A DNA stretch of 64,000 nucleotides from Myxococcus xanthus (lineage in GTDB: Bacteria > Myxococcota > Myxococcia > Myxococcales > Myxococcaceae). Each line of letters begins with the position of its first letter. The stretch's first letter is position 1. The notes under the pieces are model-generated. The model made no database searches. It was not told the origin of the DNA and was given only the letters and a program-made list of their open reading frames with translations. A program made the position numbers and the translations under genes. This document shows, piece by piece, positions 42,335 to 51,743 of the stretch. The stretch covers positions 6,428,001 to 6,492,000 of the forward strand of contig NZ_CP017174.1 of assembly GCF_006402735.1 (NCBI RefSeq), given 5' to 3'.

Positions 42335-43246
42335 CTAACCTGGCTGGCGGCGAAGTCCGTCCAGTACCAAACGGGCACCGGGGCTGAGCGCTCCGGAGGG
42401 CCACAAGGCCACCACCTCCACGGCCTGGGGCTCCTCTTCCAAGAGGGGCCACGCATGGAGGTCCGGTGGAAACGGGTGCATGGGGCGCAGGTCCGGAGTG
42501 ATGGCGCAGGCGCGGAACGCGCGCAGCAGTTCGTAGAGGAGAAGGAAGCTCTCCGCGCGCCCCACTTCATCCACCGTCACGCCGTGGGCGGCGAAGCGGG
42601 CGCTGTTGGCGCCGCCGTAGGGGTCATCACGCAGCCAGTCCACGAAGCGCTGCCCCTCCAGGTCCTTCACGCGCAGCGACGTCCGGGACGCGGCCTGTCG
42701 CGCGAGCACGTTGTCCGGCCCGGCGAGCACCACGAAGGGCATGCGCAGCAGTGACTCCGACTCCACGCCTTCGTGGGTAGGCAGGGGCGTGAAGTCGAGC
42801 GCCAGGTCGAGCTGCCGCGTCTGCACCTGGCGCGTCAGTTCGTGGGGCCCTCCGAAGCTGAGCACCAGCTTGAGGTCCGCGGCGGCGGCGTCCCTCGCCA
42901 CGGCGCCCACCAGGGACAAGGACAGCGTCGGGTTGAGGCCCAGCCGCACCACGGGCTCGGCGCTGGCCAGGTCGCGCAGCCGCTTCATGTCCAGTTGATG
43001 CAGCGGCGTCTGGGTGCCCGCGAAGAGCCGCTCCCCCCGGGCGGTGAGCTGCAGGCGACGGCCGGGCCCGCGCTCCAACAACGGCGCACCATCCGCCAGC
43101 GCCAGCTCCAGCGCGCGAACGTGCTCGCTCACCACCGAGCGCGCCACGCCCAGGTGCTCCGCGGCGGCCTCGATGCTGCCCGCCTCCACGGCGGCGGCGA
43201 AGGACTCCAACCAGACGAGGTGCCGAACGAGCTTGCGCGGAGGCAT
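42335..43246 (-). CDS. LysR-family transcriptional regulator
   Basis: A 303-residue protein; ATG 43246 is chosen because AAGGA lies 8 nt upstream, while ATG 43255 would add three residues. The N-terminal wHTH is typical (VWLESFAAAVEAGSIEAAAE, then HLGVARSVVSEHVRALELAL). The effector-binding domain starts near residue 90 (VVRLGLNPTLSLSLVGAVAR). It is transcribed towards the aromatic amino acid hydroxylase, 97 bp away, and divergently from the sulfatase-family gene, so either could be its target. A TCCGG-CAT-CCGGA palindrome lies at 43314-43326 in the divergent gap. Confidence 0.9.
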   Translation of the reverse strand: MPPRKLVRHLVWLESFAAAVEAGSIEAAAEHLGVARSVVSEHVRALELALADGAPLLERGPGRRLQLTARGERLFAGTQTPLHQLDMKRLRDLASAEPVVRLGLNPTLSLSLVGAVARDAAAADLKLVLSFGGPHELTRQVQTRQLDLALDFTPLPTHEGVESESLLRMPFVVLAGPDNVLARQAASRTSLRVKDLEGQRFVDWLRDDPYGGANSARFAAHGVTVDEVGRAESFLLLYELLRAFRACAITPDLRPMHPFPPDLHAWPLLEEEPQAVEVVALWPSGALSPGARLVLDGLRRQPG

Positions 43247-43342
43247 GAGCAGCATCCTTGCACGCCGCCATCAGCGGGGACGCGCCGCCGGACTTCATTG
43301 ATGCTTGCGAAACTCCGGCATCCGGAATACCTGCGCCATCCA

Positions 43343-45247
43343 ATGTCACGGATGTCTGACGCGGCGTCCACCGCAGCCGCCATTTCCCTCCAGCGCTTCG
43401 CAGCAGCCCGGCCCTACCTGAGCACCGCGCTGACCTGGTGCGTGCTCCACGGGCTCGTCGCATTGGTGTATTTCGGCGGTGCGCTGCGCGTGGCCGTGGA
43501 GCGGCTGGCGCCAGGGCTTCGCCCCCTCCTGCTCGCGGGAAGCTTCGCCCAGGCGTTGTTCCTGGGGCTGGTGGCCTTTCTTGGAAGCCTCCCCCTGGCC
43601 TTCCTGCTCGGCCACCGCTATCGCTTCGCGCTCCCGATGCTGACGGCGGTGGGCGGCGTGCTGCTCGGGCTGGACGCGCTGGTGCTCAACTCACTGGGCT
43701 TCCACATCAACGGCCTGGTGCTGGCGGTGGCGCTCCAGCCGCATGCCCTGGCGGAGACGGGGCTGTCTTCGTCGGAGGTGGCGCTGTTGGCCGGGGCGAT
43801 GGTGGCCACCCTCACGCTCGACGCGGCGGCGGGCATCTGGTTCCTGCGCCGGGGCTTTGGCCCTCGCCGGGTGGCGCGCGCGGTGGTGCTGATAGCGGCC
43901 CTGTGCACCACCGAGCGGTTGGTCAGCGCGTCCCTCGTCTTCGCCCATGGCGGCGCCGTGCAGCACGCCACCACCACCCTGCCCCTCCAGGCACCGGTGC
44001 GGATGAACACCTTGCTGTCGCGCGTCACTGGCAAGATGCCGGCGTCCGGCCTGCGCCTGGGCGTGAGCCCCGAGGCGGGCGTGCCCGCGGCGAGCATCGA
44101 CCCCGCGGAGGTGCGCTTCACCCGCCGTCCCGACATCGTCGTCGTCCTGGTGGAGAGCCTGCGTGACGACTTCTTCACCGCCGACGTCATGCCGAACATG
44201 TGGCGCAGGGCGCAGAGCGGCACGCGCTTCCTGCATCACCACAGCGCGGCCAGCTCCACGGACTACTCGCTGTTCAGCATGTTCTTCGGGCTGGAGGCCC
44301 AGCGCCGCGATGCCGTGGTGGGCGCGGGCCGCACGCCCCTCCTCTTCCCCGCGCTGGCCCACAATGGCTACCAACAGTCCTTCTTCGCCGCGTCCTCCGT
44401 TGACTGGATGGGCCTCAAGGACACCGTCTTCCGCGACGTGACGGGAGGCCTGCGCACGGACTACACGGGCCGCAGCCACCTGCGGGACGAAGCCATGGTC
44501 CGCGACGCGCTGGCGGCCGTGGAGGCCACGCCTCAGGACACGCCGCTGTTCCTGTTCGTGTTCTTCGCCGGCACGCACTTCGACTACGACTACCCGCCGC
44601 GCTCCGAGGTCTTCTCGCCCGCCTGGAATGGCAAGGGCGGACTCGCCACGGCGCGCGTACCTCCCGAGCATCTCAAGGCTCGCGCGTGGAACGCGGCCTA
44701 CGAAGTGGACACCAAGGTCGAAGAGCTGCTGACGCGCATCGAAAGCCTGCGCGGCGCGCGTCCGCTGATTCTCTTCACCGGCGACCATGGCGAGGAGTTC
44801 CGTGAGCACGGCCGCGTAGGCCATGCCAGCGACGTGACGGCCTCCCAGCTTCACGTGCCCATGCTCGTGTTCGACGACCAGCTTCCCGTGGGCCAGGTCG
44901 ACGCCGTCACCGGACACATCGACGTGGTGTCCACGCTCTTCGACCTGCTGGGAGACACGCACAGCCCGGCGATGCTGGGTGACGGTATTCCGATGACACG
45001 GCCGGACCCGCAGCGATACCTCCTCACCACCGTGGGTTGGGAGGCGCGTTACGCGCTCATCGGCAAGGAGCTGAAGGTCCATTTCGGCGCGGGGCGGCCT
45101 GGCACCGTCATCACCGACCTGCGCGACCGTCCCCTGGCCGATGGCAAGGAGCGCCTCGCGGCCGAGGCCCCGCGCATCCTCCGCCGACTGAGAGGGACGT
45201 CGGAGTCGACGCTTCCCGACTCCGCCACGGCCACGGACATGCCCTGA
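43343..45247 (+). CDS. Sulfatase-family membrane phosphoglycerol-transferase-like protein (LtaS/YejM-like)
   Basis: About 634 residues from ATG 43343; ATG 43352 and 43301 are possible, and none has a good ribosome-binding site. Five hydrophobic segments occupy residues about 20-215 (ALTWCVLHGLVALVYFGGAL to VARAVVLIAALCTTERLV). They are followed by an alkaline-phosphatase-superfamily domain: DIVVVLVESLRDDFF (metal-binding Glu), the nucleophile region HHHSAASSTDYSLFSMFFG, FVFFAGTHFDYDYP and LILFTGDHGEEFREHG (Asp-His metal site). This is the layout of LtaS and of YejM/PbgA. In a Gram-negative host a role in envelope lipid modification or lipid homeostasis is more likely than teichoic acid synthesis. 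Confidence 0.84.
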   Translation: MSRMSDAASTAAAISLQRFAAARPYLSTALTWCVLHGLVALVYFGGALRVAVERLAPGLRPLLLAGSFAQALFLGLVAFLGSLPLAFLLGHRYRFALPMLTAVGGVLLGLDALVLNSLGFHINGLVLAVALQPHALAETGLSSSEVALLAGAMVATLTLDAAAGIWFLRRGFGPRRVARAVVLIAALCTTERLVSASLVFAHGGAVQHATTTLPLQAPVRMNTLLSRVTGKMPASGLRLGVSPEAGVPAASIDPAEVRFTRRPDIVVVLVESLRDDFFTADVMPNMWRRAQSGTRFLHHHSAASSTDYSLFSMFFGLEAQRRDAVVGAGRTPLLFPALAHNGYQQSFFAASSVDWMGLKDTVFRDVTGGLRTDYTGRSHLRDEAMVRDALAAVEATPQDTPLFLFVFFAGTHFDYDYPPRSEVFSPAWNGKGGLATARVPPEHLKARAWNAAYEVDTKVEELLTRIESLRGARPLILFTGDHGEEFREHGRVGHASDVTASQLHVPMLVFDDQLPVGQVDAVTGHIDVVSTLFDLLGDTHSPAMLGDGIPMTRPDPQRYLLTTVGWEARYALIGKELKVHFGAGRPGTVITDLRDRPLADGKERLAAEAPRILRRLRGTSESTLPDSATATDMP

Positions 45248-45292
45248 CGGTACCTCGCGGCGGGCCCTGGGGCGGTGCTCACACGCGCCGCT

Positions 45293-45889
45293 TCAGAACC
45301 GGAGCTTCACACCCAGGGCCAGCGTGAAGAGCTCGACGTTCACGGTGGAGGGATTGCGGATGAACTGCACCAGCCGGTAGTCGGTGGCGACGAGCTCGAA
45401 GTACCCCTCCACGAATCGCAGGTTCAGCGCCTCCACCGGGCGCCCCGCGCTGGCGCCCAGCAGCAGCGCGGGCCGGATGGCGGTGCGGAACCAGTAATAG
45501 CCCTGGTCGTAACGGCTGGGCAGGCCCGCGAAGTAGTCGTCGCCCACCGTGTAGGTGAGCATCGCGCCCACCATGAGCGGGCGGACGGTCCACCCTGCCG
45601 CATCGAACAGGAAGGGGCGCCACTGCCCCTTCAGCGTGAAGGTGAAGAAGTCTTCCCCCGCCAACGCGGGCGGCGCCCAGCCCACCAGCAGCGCGGCCTC
45701 CACGGTGTCGTCGAGAAAGCTCCAGCCCGGCCCCGCGGAGAGAAAGCCGATGGCGCCCGCGAACTGCATCGCCGCATGGTCGGGCACGTACCAGGGTGAC
45801 GCCTCGTGCGCCGGCTCCGGCCGCGCCTCCCGCGCCGCCAACAGCAGCGCCGCCACCAGCGAGGCTCGGAGACTCCCGTGCGCGGCCAT
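45293..45889 (-). CDS. Exported hypothetical protein, probable outer-membrane beta-barrel
   Basis: A 198-residue protein from ATG 45889. The N-terminus (AAHGSLRASLVAALLLAARE) is a short signal peptide. The rest alternates polar and hydrophobic residues with many aromatic residues (FFTFTLKGQWRPFLFDAAGW, YDQGYYWFRTAIRPALLLGA) and ends in a typical barrel terminus, LALGVKLRF, with a final Phe. I recognise no specific family. Its start overlaps the stop of the metallophosphoesterase gene by one base (TGATG), so translation is coupled and the two proteins probably act together in the envelope. Confidence 0.75.
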   Translation of the reverse strand: MAAHGSLRASLVAALLLAAREARPEPAHEASPWYVPDHAAMQFAGAIGFLSAGPGWSFLDDTVEAALLVGWAPPALAGEDFFTFTLKGQWRPFLFDAAGWTVRPLMVGAMLTYTVGDDYFAGLPSRYDQGYYWFRTAIRPALLLGASAGRPVEALNLRFVEGYFELVATDYRLVQFIRNPSTVNVELFTLALGVKLRF

Positions 45890-46659
45890 CAGAAGGTGGC
45901 CCTCTGCACCTGCACCGAGGTGCCATCGACGTCCACCCAGAGGTAGCTCCGGCCCTTCATCGAATCGGTGGTGACGTACCGGACATCGTGCGCATGGACG
46001 TCGTGGTACTGGTGGACGTGGCCGTGGAAGGAGATGGCGACGCCCTTCTTCTGCTGGAGCTTCACCAAGGGCTCGGCGAGCGCATCGTCAAAGTCCCCGT
46101 TCCCAGGAGGCACGTGGGAGAAGGTGAAGGTGTTCATCACCGCGGGCGCCGGTGCGAGCGCCGTCTTCAGCCACTGCAGGTTCGGGATGTCGCCCGGGAA
46201 GCCGTACTCGCGGGAGTTGGAGTCGAAGAAGACGAAGCGGGTGCCCGAATACGTGAAGGAGAAGGACTCCGGTCCGAAGGTGCGCCGGTAGAGCTTCTGC
46301 CCCATGCCCAACGCGTCATGGTTGCCCATGACCACGAAGAACGGGACCTTCAAGCGGGACAGCAGCTCGACGCCCCACTCGTACTCCTGCGTGCTGCCGA
46401 ACTCCGTCAGGTCGCCCATCTGCACCACGAAGTCGACGCCGCGCTGCTCCAGGTCCCGCATCGCCGCCGCGGAGTCATCCAGGAACAACTGCATGTCGCC
46501 CACCACCGCGAAGCGAAAGGCCTGCTTCGGCTTCGCTCCGAACAGCCGCTCGAGCGAGCGCGCATGCAAGTCCCGGTGGGGTCCCCGGAGTTCATAGGGG
46601 TGGAACTCGAAGGCGCCACAGCCCGCGCACACCAGTAGCAATGTCACCCAGACGCGCAC
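45889..46659 (-). CDS. Exported calcineurin-like metallophosphoesterase (probable lipoprotein)
   Basis: A 256-residue protein from ATG 46659. The N-terminus (RVWVTLLLVCAGCGAFEFHP) is a lipoprotein-like signal with Cys14 as candidate lipid site; the -3 residue is Cys, so the lipobox is not perfect. The phosphoesterase motifs are complete: VVGDMQLF (D-x-Q in place of D-x-H), VVQMGDLTE, VVMGNHDALG, TFSHVPPGN and SFHGHVHQYH. The enzyme should bind two metals and hydrolyse phosphomono- or diesters in the periplasm. It is coupled by TGATG to the beta-barrel gene downstream. Confidence 0.86.
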   Translation of the reverse strand: MRVWVTLLLVCAGCGAFEFHPYELRGPHRDLHARSLERLFGAKPKQAFRFAVVGDMQLFLDDSAAAMRDLEQRGVDFVVQMGDLTEFGSTQEYEWGVELLSRLKVPFFVVMGNHDALGMGQKLYRRTFGPESFSFTYSGTRFVFFDSNSREYGFPGDIPNLQWLKTALAPAPAVMNTFTFSHVPPGNGDFDDALAEPLVKLQQKKGVAISFHGHVHQYHDVHAHDVRYVTTDSMKGRSYLWVDVDGTSVQVQRATF

Positions 46660-46815
46660 GGATGCACGCTAACGTCGGCCTCCCGATGCTTCCATGGAAT
46701 GCGACACCCGAATCCGGAGCACGCGGCGACAAGGAGCAGCCATTCTCACGCGCCATATGAACTGGACTCAGGCGCCCTCCAGCGACCTTCTCGCCTCGCG
46801 CATGACGGCGGTGCC

Positions 46816-48537
46816 GTGAGCGCACCTCTGTCGACATGGGAACTGCTGCATTGGGTGGCCACGAAGCCCACCCGGAGCACTCGGGAAGACCTCGACGCGC
46901 TGCTCGCGCGAGCGGATTTCACGCAAGTCGCCCGGGACGTCCTGGTGTCGGGCCCCCCTTCCGAGAAGACCACGGCCTTGCGAGTGCTCCGGAAGCTGGC
47001 GACGCCCGAAGCCCATGCCCTGGCCCGGCTCGCGCTTCGCGACGAAGCGGCTGACGTCCGGGTCCTGGCGGCTCGCGTGCTGGCGGGCACACAGGACGCC
47101 GCGGACTGGCGGAGCCTCCAGGAGGCGCTGGATGATACCGAGCCCTCCGTGCAGCACGCCGTCATGGACTCGCTCGCGAGGATGAATCCGGCGGCCGCGA
47201 GCGACCTCTTCCTCGAGCGCTTCGAACGTGCCCCTTTGGCGGAGAAGCTGAACGCGCTCGCCACCGCGCAACGGCTGGGGCTCCCCGAATCCGGCGCCCT
47301 GGCCCGGCTCGGCCTGGCTTCGACCTCTTCCACCCTCAGGGCCGCGGCGGTGGCCCTGCTCGCGCGAGAAGGCGAGGCGACAGAGGGCCTGCTCATCCAA
47401 CTCCTCACGGATACCGCCGAAGACGTGCAACTCGAAGCCCTTCACGCGCTGTCCCGTCGTGCACACGTGCCCGCCAGCGTCTTCGTCCCACTGCTTTCCG
47501 CGTCGTCCCCATTACAAGTCCGCCAACAGGCGCTTCGGTCGCTCGTCCTGCGTGGCGACGCCAGTGCTTGCGAACCCATTTGCCGGCTGCTGACGGCCCC
47601 TGAATCTTCGCTCCGCAGAATGACGATTCTCGCCACCGCACGGCTCGGCTGCTCCGGTGCGACGCGCGCCCTGCTGGAGATGCTGGCCCGGACACGCGAC
47701 GAAGATGAACGGGCGGACCTCGTCACCGCGCTCGGTCAACTCGGTGGACCCGAGGCATGGGAGGCGCTTCGCCAGGCACTGTCGGATGAATCCCTCCGCG
47801 TCAGGCGCGCCGCCATCTCCGCCTGGACCTCGGACGCCGCACCACCAGACGCAACCACGGTGATGCTGGAGCACCTGCGAGGTGCCCCCGACATAGAAAC
47901 GCGGAAGGCCGTTGTCCTGGCCCTTCTGAACAACCGCCCGGAGATGGCCCACCGCGCCCTGCGGCTCGCGCTCGAGGACTCCGCGCCCGAGGTCCGGCGG
48001 ATGGCCGTGCGAGCCCTGGGCCTCGAGGCCAGCCCAGAGGCCCTTCAAATCCTGCGCGAGCACCAAGCCACCGAACGTGACCCAGACGTTCTGCGGCACC
48101 TGGGCGCGGCGCTGGAGCGACAGCAAGCCCCTGGCGACACGCCTATCTCAGTGGACTCGCCCGCCGAACGTCTCCTCTTCGACCCGGCGCGAACGGGACA
48201 GCATGTGGCGGAGTGGCTCGCGGTCCCCGAACGCTACCCCGCGACCGAGCGCTTCTACTTCTACGCAGGCGGAAACCTGGAGCAACTGGGCACCGACAGC
48301 CGACTCCACGCCTTCCAGTACACCGCGCTCGGAGACCAACTCCACATTCAACCCGAGGGCGCACCCGGCCGAAGCACGGCCTTCACCGTGACGCCCGAGC
48401 CGCCAGCCTCCAACGGCATGCCACACCGCTTCCGCCTGGAACTGGCCCGGGACATCCTCTTCGGAACGGACGCACCGCGAACGCTGCACTTCATCGAGCC
48501 CAAGCAAACCGACACAGCGTCGGACGACGACTTCTGA
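46816..48537 (+). CDS. HEAT-repeat protein
   Basis: About 573 residues from GTG 46816; the frame is open up to ATG 46699, but those residues look unlike the rest. Residues about 40-460 are successive HEAT/PBS-lyase-type helical repeats, for example LARLALRDEAADVRVLAARV, LLIQLLTDTAEDVQLEALHA, ALRQALSDESLRVRRAAISA and LRLALEDSAPEVRRMAVRAL. The last 110 residues are different (RYPATERFYFYAGGNLEQLG) and may be a small beta domain. No signal peptide is present. HEAT solenoids are protein-interaction scaffolds; the partner is unknown. The VWA gene converges from the other side with only 15 bp between stops. Confidence 0.82.
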   Translation: MSAPLSTWELLHWVATKPTRSTREDLDALLARADFTQVARDVLVSGPPSEKTTALRVLRKLATPEAHALARLALRDEAADVRVLAARVLAGTQDAADWRSLQEALDDTEPSVQHAVMDSLARMNPAAASDLFLERFERAPLAEKLNALATAQRLGLPESGALARLGLASTSSTLRAAAVALLAREGEATEGLLIQLLTDTAEDVQLEALHALSRRAHVPASVFVPLLSASSPLQVRQQALRSLVLRGDASACEPICRLLTAPESSLRRMTILATARLGCSGATRALLEMLARTRDEDERADLVTALGQLGGPEAWEALRQALSDESLRVRRAAISAWTSDAAPPDATTVMLEHLRGAPDIETRKAVVLALLNNRPEMAHRALRLALEDSAPEVRRMAVRALGLEASPEALQILREHQATERDPDVLRHLGAALERQQAPGDTPISVDSPAERLLFDPARTGQHVAEWLAVPERYPATERFYFYAGGNLEQLGTDSRLHAFQYTALGDQLHIQPEGAPGRSTAFTVTPEPPASNGMPHRFRLELARDILFGTDAPRTLHFIEPKQTDTASDDDF

Positions 48538-48552
48538 CGCCCCGGGCGCCCC

Positions 48553-49647
48553 TTACGCCGCGGCGGACCGGGCGCCCTCCCAATCCTCCACCTCGTAGAG
48601 GAACTTCGAACCGCCTATCAGCTTCCGGTTGGCCGAGGTGCTCTGCACGAAGACGACGTACTTCTCCAGGCTGGAGGGCCGGATGCGCACCGTCTCGCCG
48701 GGCGGCAGACCAAGCATCTCCCGGGCCCGCTCGCCGCTGTAGAGGTCGCCCGTCTTGCGGTCCATCAGCACCACTTCCTTGCGGCCCTGGATGGTCTCCG
48801 TCTTGGTGAACTCGTAGAAGCCCCGGCCCGTCTTGAAGCCCAGTCCGTTCTCGTGCACGAAGTCCTTGATGGGCTGGGTCCGGTCCACATCCAGCACCTG
48901 GAAGCGGCCCGGAGGCACCGCGCGCAGGTCCGCCTCGCCATGGAGCGGCGGCGCAGTTCGCTGGAGCATGGTGCTGAACATCACGTTGAGGCCGCGGCTC
49001 ATGCGGCCCTCGCGCACCACTTCCTGCTCAAACGATTGAAGCTGCACGTCCGAGGCCTGCTTGTAGCAGACGGCCAGCAGCAGGTCGGTGACGTAGGCGA
49101 ACTGGTCCAGGCTCAGGTGGAAGCCACCCGACTTCTCCGCCAGCTCCTTGTAGAAAGCCGTCGCATGGCGGCGCGCCAGGGCTTGCACGCCATACACTGG
49201 CACGCCCATCCGCCCCAGCGCGGCCACCTCCTTGCGCCAATCCAACTGGTGGGGATTCTGCGAAGGCCCATGGGGTACGTCGTCGCCAATCAATACCAAC
49301 GCCCGCGTGTACCCGACCGTCCAGGACAGGCTTTGCGCCTGACGCAGCACGAACTCGTAGCATTCGGGCGCATCGCCCCCGCCCGTCTGCTCCACACGGT
49401 CCACGAAGCGGACAACGGCGCTCTCGTCGTCCGTCAGGTCCAGCATCTTGGTGACATACGTGGAGCCCGCGTCGCAGTAGTCCCCGTGGGCGATGATGCC
49501 GATGCGGATGCCCGGAATCTCCTTCATCAACCGGGACACGGTGCCCCGCAGCTTCTTCCGCACCTGCGCCAGACACGGATACATGCTGCCGGTGGTGTCA
49601 AAGCTGAAGACGATTTCGACGCGGTTATCAATGACTGACGTGCTCAT
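48553..49647 (-). CDS. von Willebrand factor A domain protein
   Basis: A 364-residue protein from ATG 49647. The VWA domain occupies residues about 8-215: VEIVFSFDTTGSMYPCLAQV holds the MIDAS motif D-x-T-G-S, and EQTGGGDAPECYEFVLRQAQ and LVLIGDDVPHGPSQNP complete the metal site. Residues about 240-364 are a separate domain (RFQVLDVDRTQPIKDFVHEN, then ERAREMLGLPPGETVRIRPS). There is no export signal, so it is cytosolic. Similar proteins serve as metal-dependent adaptors for AAA+ ATPases or other partners. No MoxR-type ATPase is next to it, but the convergent HEAT protein could be functionally linked. Confidence 0.85.
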   Translation of the reverse strand: MSTSVIDNRVEIVFSFDTTGSMYPCLAQVRKKLRGTVSRLMKEIPGIRIGIIAHGDYCDAGSTYVTKMLDLTDDESAVVRFVDRVEQTGGGDAPECYEFVLRQAQSLSWTVGYTRALVLIGDDVPHGPSQNPHQLDWRKEVAALGRMGVPVYGVQALARRHATAFYKELAEKSGGFHLSLDQFAYVTDLLLAVCYKQASDVQLQSFEQEVVREGRMSRGLNVMFSTMLQRTAPPLHGEADLRAVPPGRFQVLDVDRTQPIKDFVHENGLGFKTGRGFYEFTKTETIQGRKEVVLMDRKTGDLYSGERAREMLGLPPGETVRIRPSSLEKYVVFVQSTSANRKLIGGSKFLYEVEDWEGARSAAA

Positions 49648-49824
49648 TCCGGTGCCCCCTCGTGACCGCCGACGAGGACAAATCTACGCGCCGGGTCTGA
49701 CATGAATCAGGCCTGGAGACGGCTCGGGAAACGAGGGCTGGACGGGCCTTCGTCGACCCGATGTCACGCAATCGCACCTGCCGCTTGCCCTGGACGCCGC
49801 GCGACCGCAGCATGCGTGCCCATC

Positions 49825-51669
49825 GTGTCCGCCACCGTCGAGCCCCCATCCCCGCATCGTACGTACACCGAGCGCCGTGCCGCCGCGCAGGCGGAGCTGA
49901 CCGCGCTGGACCGCGTGAGCGCCCGCTACGCCAATTTTCGAACACTCGCCTTCCTTGCCGCGGCCGGCGTCGCGGGCTTCGTGCTGGCGGGGCGTCTGCC
50001 CAAGGTGTGGTGGTGGGCCAGCGCCGCCGCGTTGGTGCTCTACGGCGTGCTCGCCATCCTCCACCACCAGGTCTTCCGCCGCGAGGCCCGGACGAAGCTG
50101 TATGTGACGCTCAACGAGCGCGGACTGGCGCGGCTGGGGCCCGGCTGGCACGACTTCACCGAGCGCGGTGAGCGCTTCCTGTCCCCCAGCCACCTGTACA
50201 CCCCGGACCTGGACGTCTTCGGCCAGGGCAGCCTCTTCCAGCTCCTCAACGAGACGGCCACGCGCGCCGGAGAAGAACGGCTGGCGGCGTGGCTCTCCGC
50301 CCCCGCGTCCGCCCAGGAGGTCGAAGCCAGACAGGGCGCCGCGCGCGAGCTGGCGCCCAACCTGGACTTCCGCCAGGACCTCTGCGTGGACGCGCGGGAC
50401 GCCTCGCGTGAGAAGGCGGACCCGGCGCTCTTCATCCAGTGGGCGGAGCTGGGTCCGCAACTGAACTCCATCCGCTGGGCCCGGCCGGTGGCGGTGGTGC
50501 TGCCCCTGGTGACGCTGGCCGTCTACGTCCTGGGCAAGTTCGAGGTGCTGCCCGAGTCTGCCTTCTGGGTGGGGCTGGCCGCGCAGCTGGGCGTGGCTGT
50601 CATCACCCGCCGCCCGCTGAAGGTCATGGACGAAGGCGTGGAGGTGGGTGAGCGCGGCTTCGTGCGCTACGCCCCCATCTTCGAGCGCGTGGAGGCCCAG
50701 CGCTTCGAGCACCCGCGCCTGAAGTCGCTCCAGTCCGGCCTCCAGCAGCCCGGCCAGCCGCCCGTGTCCGAGCACTTCAAGCGCTTCAGCCGGCTGTTCT
50801 CCTTCATCGAGTTCAAGCGCCACCAGTTCCACCCCCTGATTCACTGGCTCACGCTCTGGGACATCCACGCGCACTTCGCGCTGGAGCGCTGGCGCGAGGC
50901 CCACGGCAAGCAGCTGCGCCAGTGGTTCGAGGCCCTGGCCGAACTGGAAGCCCTGTCCTGCGTCGCGGGCCTCGCCCATGACCGGCCGGACTTCACCTGG
51001 CCCGTCATGGCCGCCAGTGGCCCCTGCGTGGAAGCGACGGCGCTGGGCCACCCGCTGCTGGACGCGCCCGTGCCCAACGACGTGTCCCTGCCCGGCCCGC
51101 GGCACGCGCTGCTCATCACCGGCTCCAACATGAGCGGCAAGACGACGCTGATGCGCGCGGTGGGCGCCAACGTGGTGCTGGCGTTGGCGGGCGCGCCGGT
51201 GAGCGCGAAATCCTTCCGCCTGACACCGCTCCAGACGCTCACCAGCATGCGGGTGAAGGACTCGCTGGAGCGCGGCGTCTCCTACTTCTACGCGGAGGTG
51301 CAGCGCATCAAGGCGGTGCTGGACGCGGCGCAGGCCGCGCGCGGGCAGGTGCTGTTCCTCCTGGACGAAATCCTCCTGGGGACGAACACGCGCGAGCGGC
51401 AGATTGCCTCGCGCGAGGTGCTGCGCCTGCTGCTGGGCACCGGCGCCATCGGCGCGGTGACGACGCACGACTTGTCCCTGGCGGTGCTCGCGGACGAGCC
51501 GGGCGCGCACGTCGTCAACGTCCACTTCCGGGACCACCTGGAGGCCGGGAAGATGATGTTCGACTACAAGCTGCGCCAGGGCGTGGTGGACACCACCAAC
51601 GCCCTGCGCGTGCTGCGCCTGGCCGGCGTGCCGGTGGACGACCCGGACGAAGCCGCGACGGCGCGCTGA
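49825..51669 (+). CDS. Membrane-anchored MutS-like ATPase
   Basis: About 614 residues from GTG 49825; GTG 49816 or even ATG 49702 are possible starts. The N-terminus has a membrane hairpin (FLAAAGVAGFVLAGRL, VWWWASAAALVLYGVLAILH), and a second hydrophobic pair lies near residue 225. The C-terminal 200 residues are a MutS-type ATPase: LLITGSNMSGKTTLMRAVGA (Walker A), FYAEVQRIKAVLDAA, VLFLLDEILLGTNTRERQIA (Walker B) and GAVTTHDLSLAVL. The mismatch-recognition domain is absent. Such membrane MutS-like proteins are widespread but uncharacterised, so classic mismatch repair is unlikely. A terminator follows at 51683-51710. Confidence 0.86.
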   Translation: MSATVEPPSPHRTYTERRAAAQAELTALDRVSARYANFRTLAFLAAAGVAGFVLAGRLPKVWWWASAAALVLYGVLAILHHQVFRREARTKLYVTLNERGLARLGPGWHDFTERGERFLSPSHLYTPDLDVFGQGSLFQLLNETATRAGEERLAAWLSAPASAQEVEARQGAARELAPNLDFRQDLCVDARDASREKADPALFIQWAELGPQLNSIRWARPVAVVLPLVTLAVYVLGKFEVLPESAFWVGLAAQLGVAVITRRPLKVMDEGVEVGERGFVRYAPIFERVEAQRFEHPRLKSLQSGLQQPGQPPVSEHFKRFSRLFSFIEFKRHQFHPLIHWLTLWDIHAHFALERWREAHGKQLRQWFEALAELEALSCVAGLAHDRPDFTWPVMAASGPCVEATALGHPLLDAPVPNDVSLPGPRHALLITGSNMSGKTTLMRAVGANVVLALAGAPVSAKSFRLTPLQTLTSMRVKDSLERGVSYFYAEVQRIKAVLDAAQAARGQVLFLLDEILLGTNTRERQIASREVLRLLLGTGAIGAVTTHDLSLAVLADEPGAHVVNVHFRDHLEAGKMMFDYKLRQGVVDTTNALRVLRLAGVPVDDPDEAATAR

Positions 51670-51682
51670 GCCCGAAACGACA

Positions 51683-51710
51683 CGGGCCCCGGGGTTTCCC
51701 CCGAGGCCCG
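51683..51710. terminator. Strong bidirectional terminator hairpin
   Basis: CGGGCCCCGGGG (51683-51694) and CCCCGAGGCCCG (51699-51710) form a 12-bp stem with one mismatch and a TTTC loop, between the convergent MutS-like and thiolase genes. Confidence 0.72.
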
Positions 51711-51743
51711 CGCTTGAATCAGTGACTCACGTCGAAGCAGTGA

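Noticed and set aside
46699..46815. N-terminal extension of the HEAT protein from ATG 46699
   Set aside because: The 39 residues have no repeat character and read like intergenic sequence; GTG 46816 starts where helical repeats begin. Not fully excluded.
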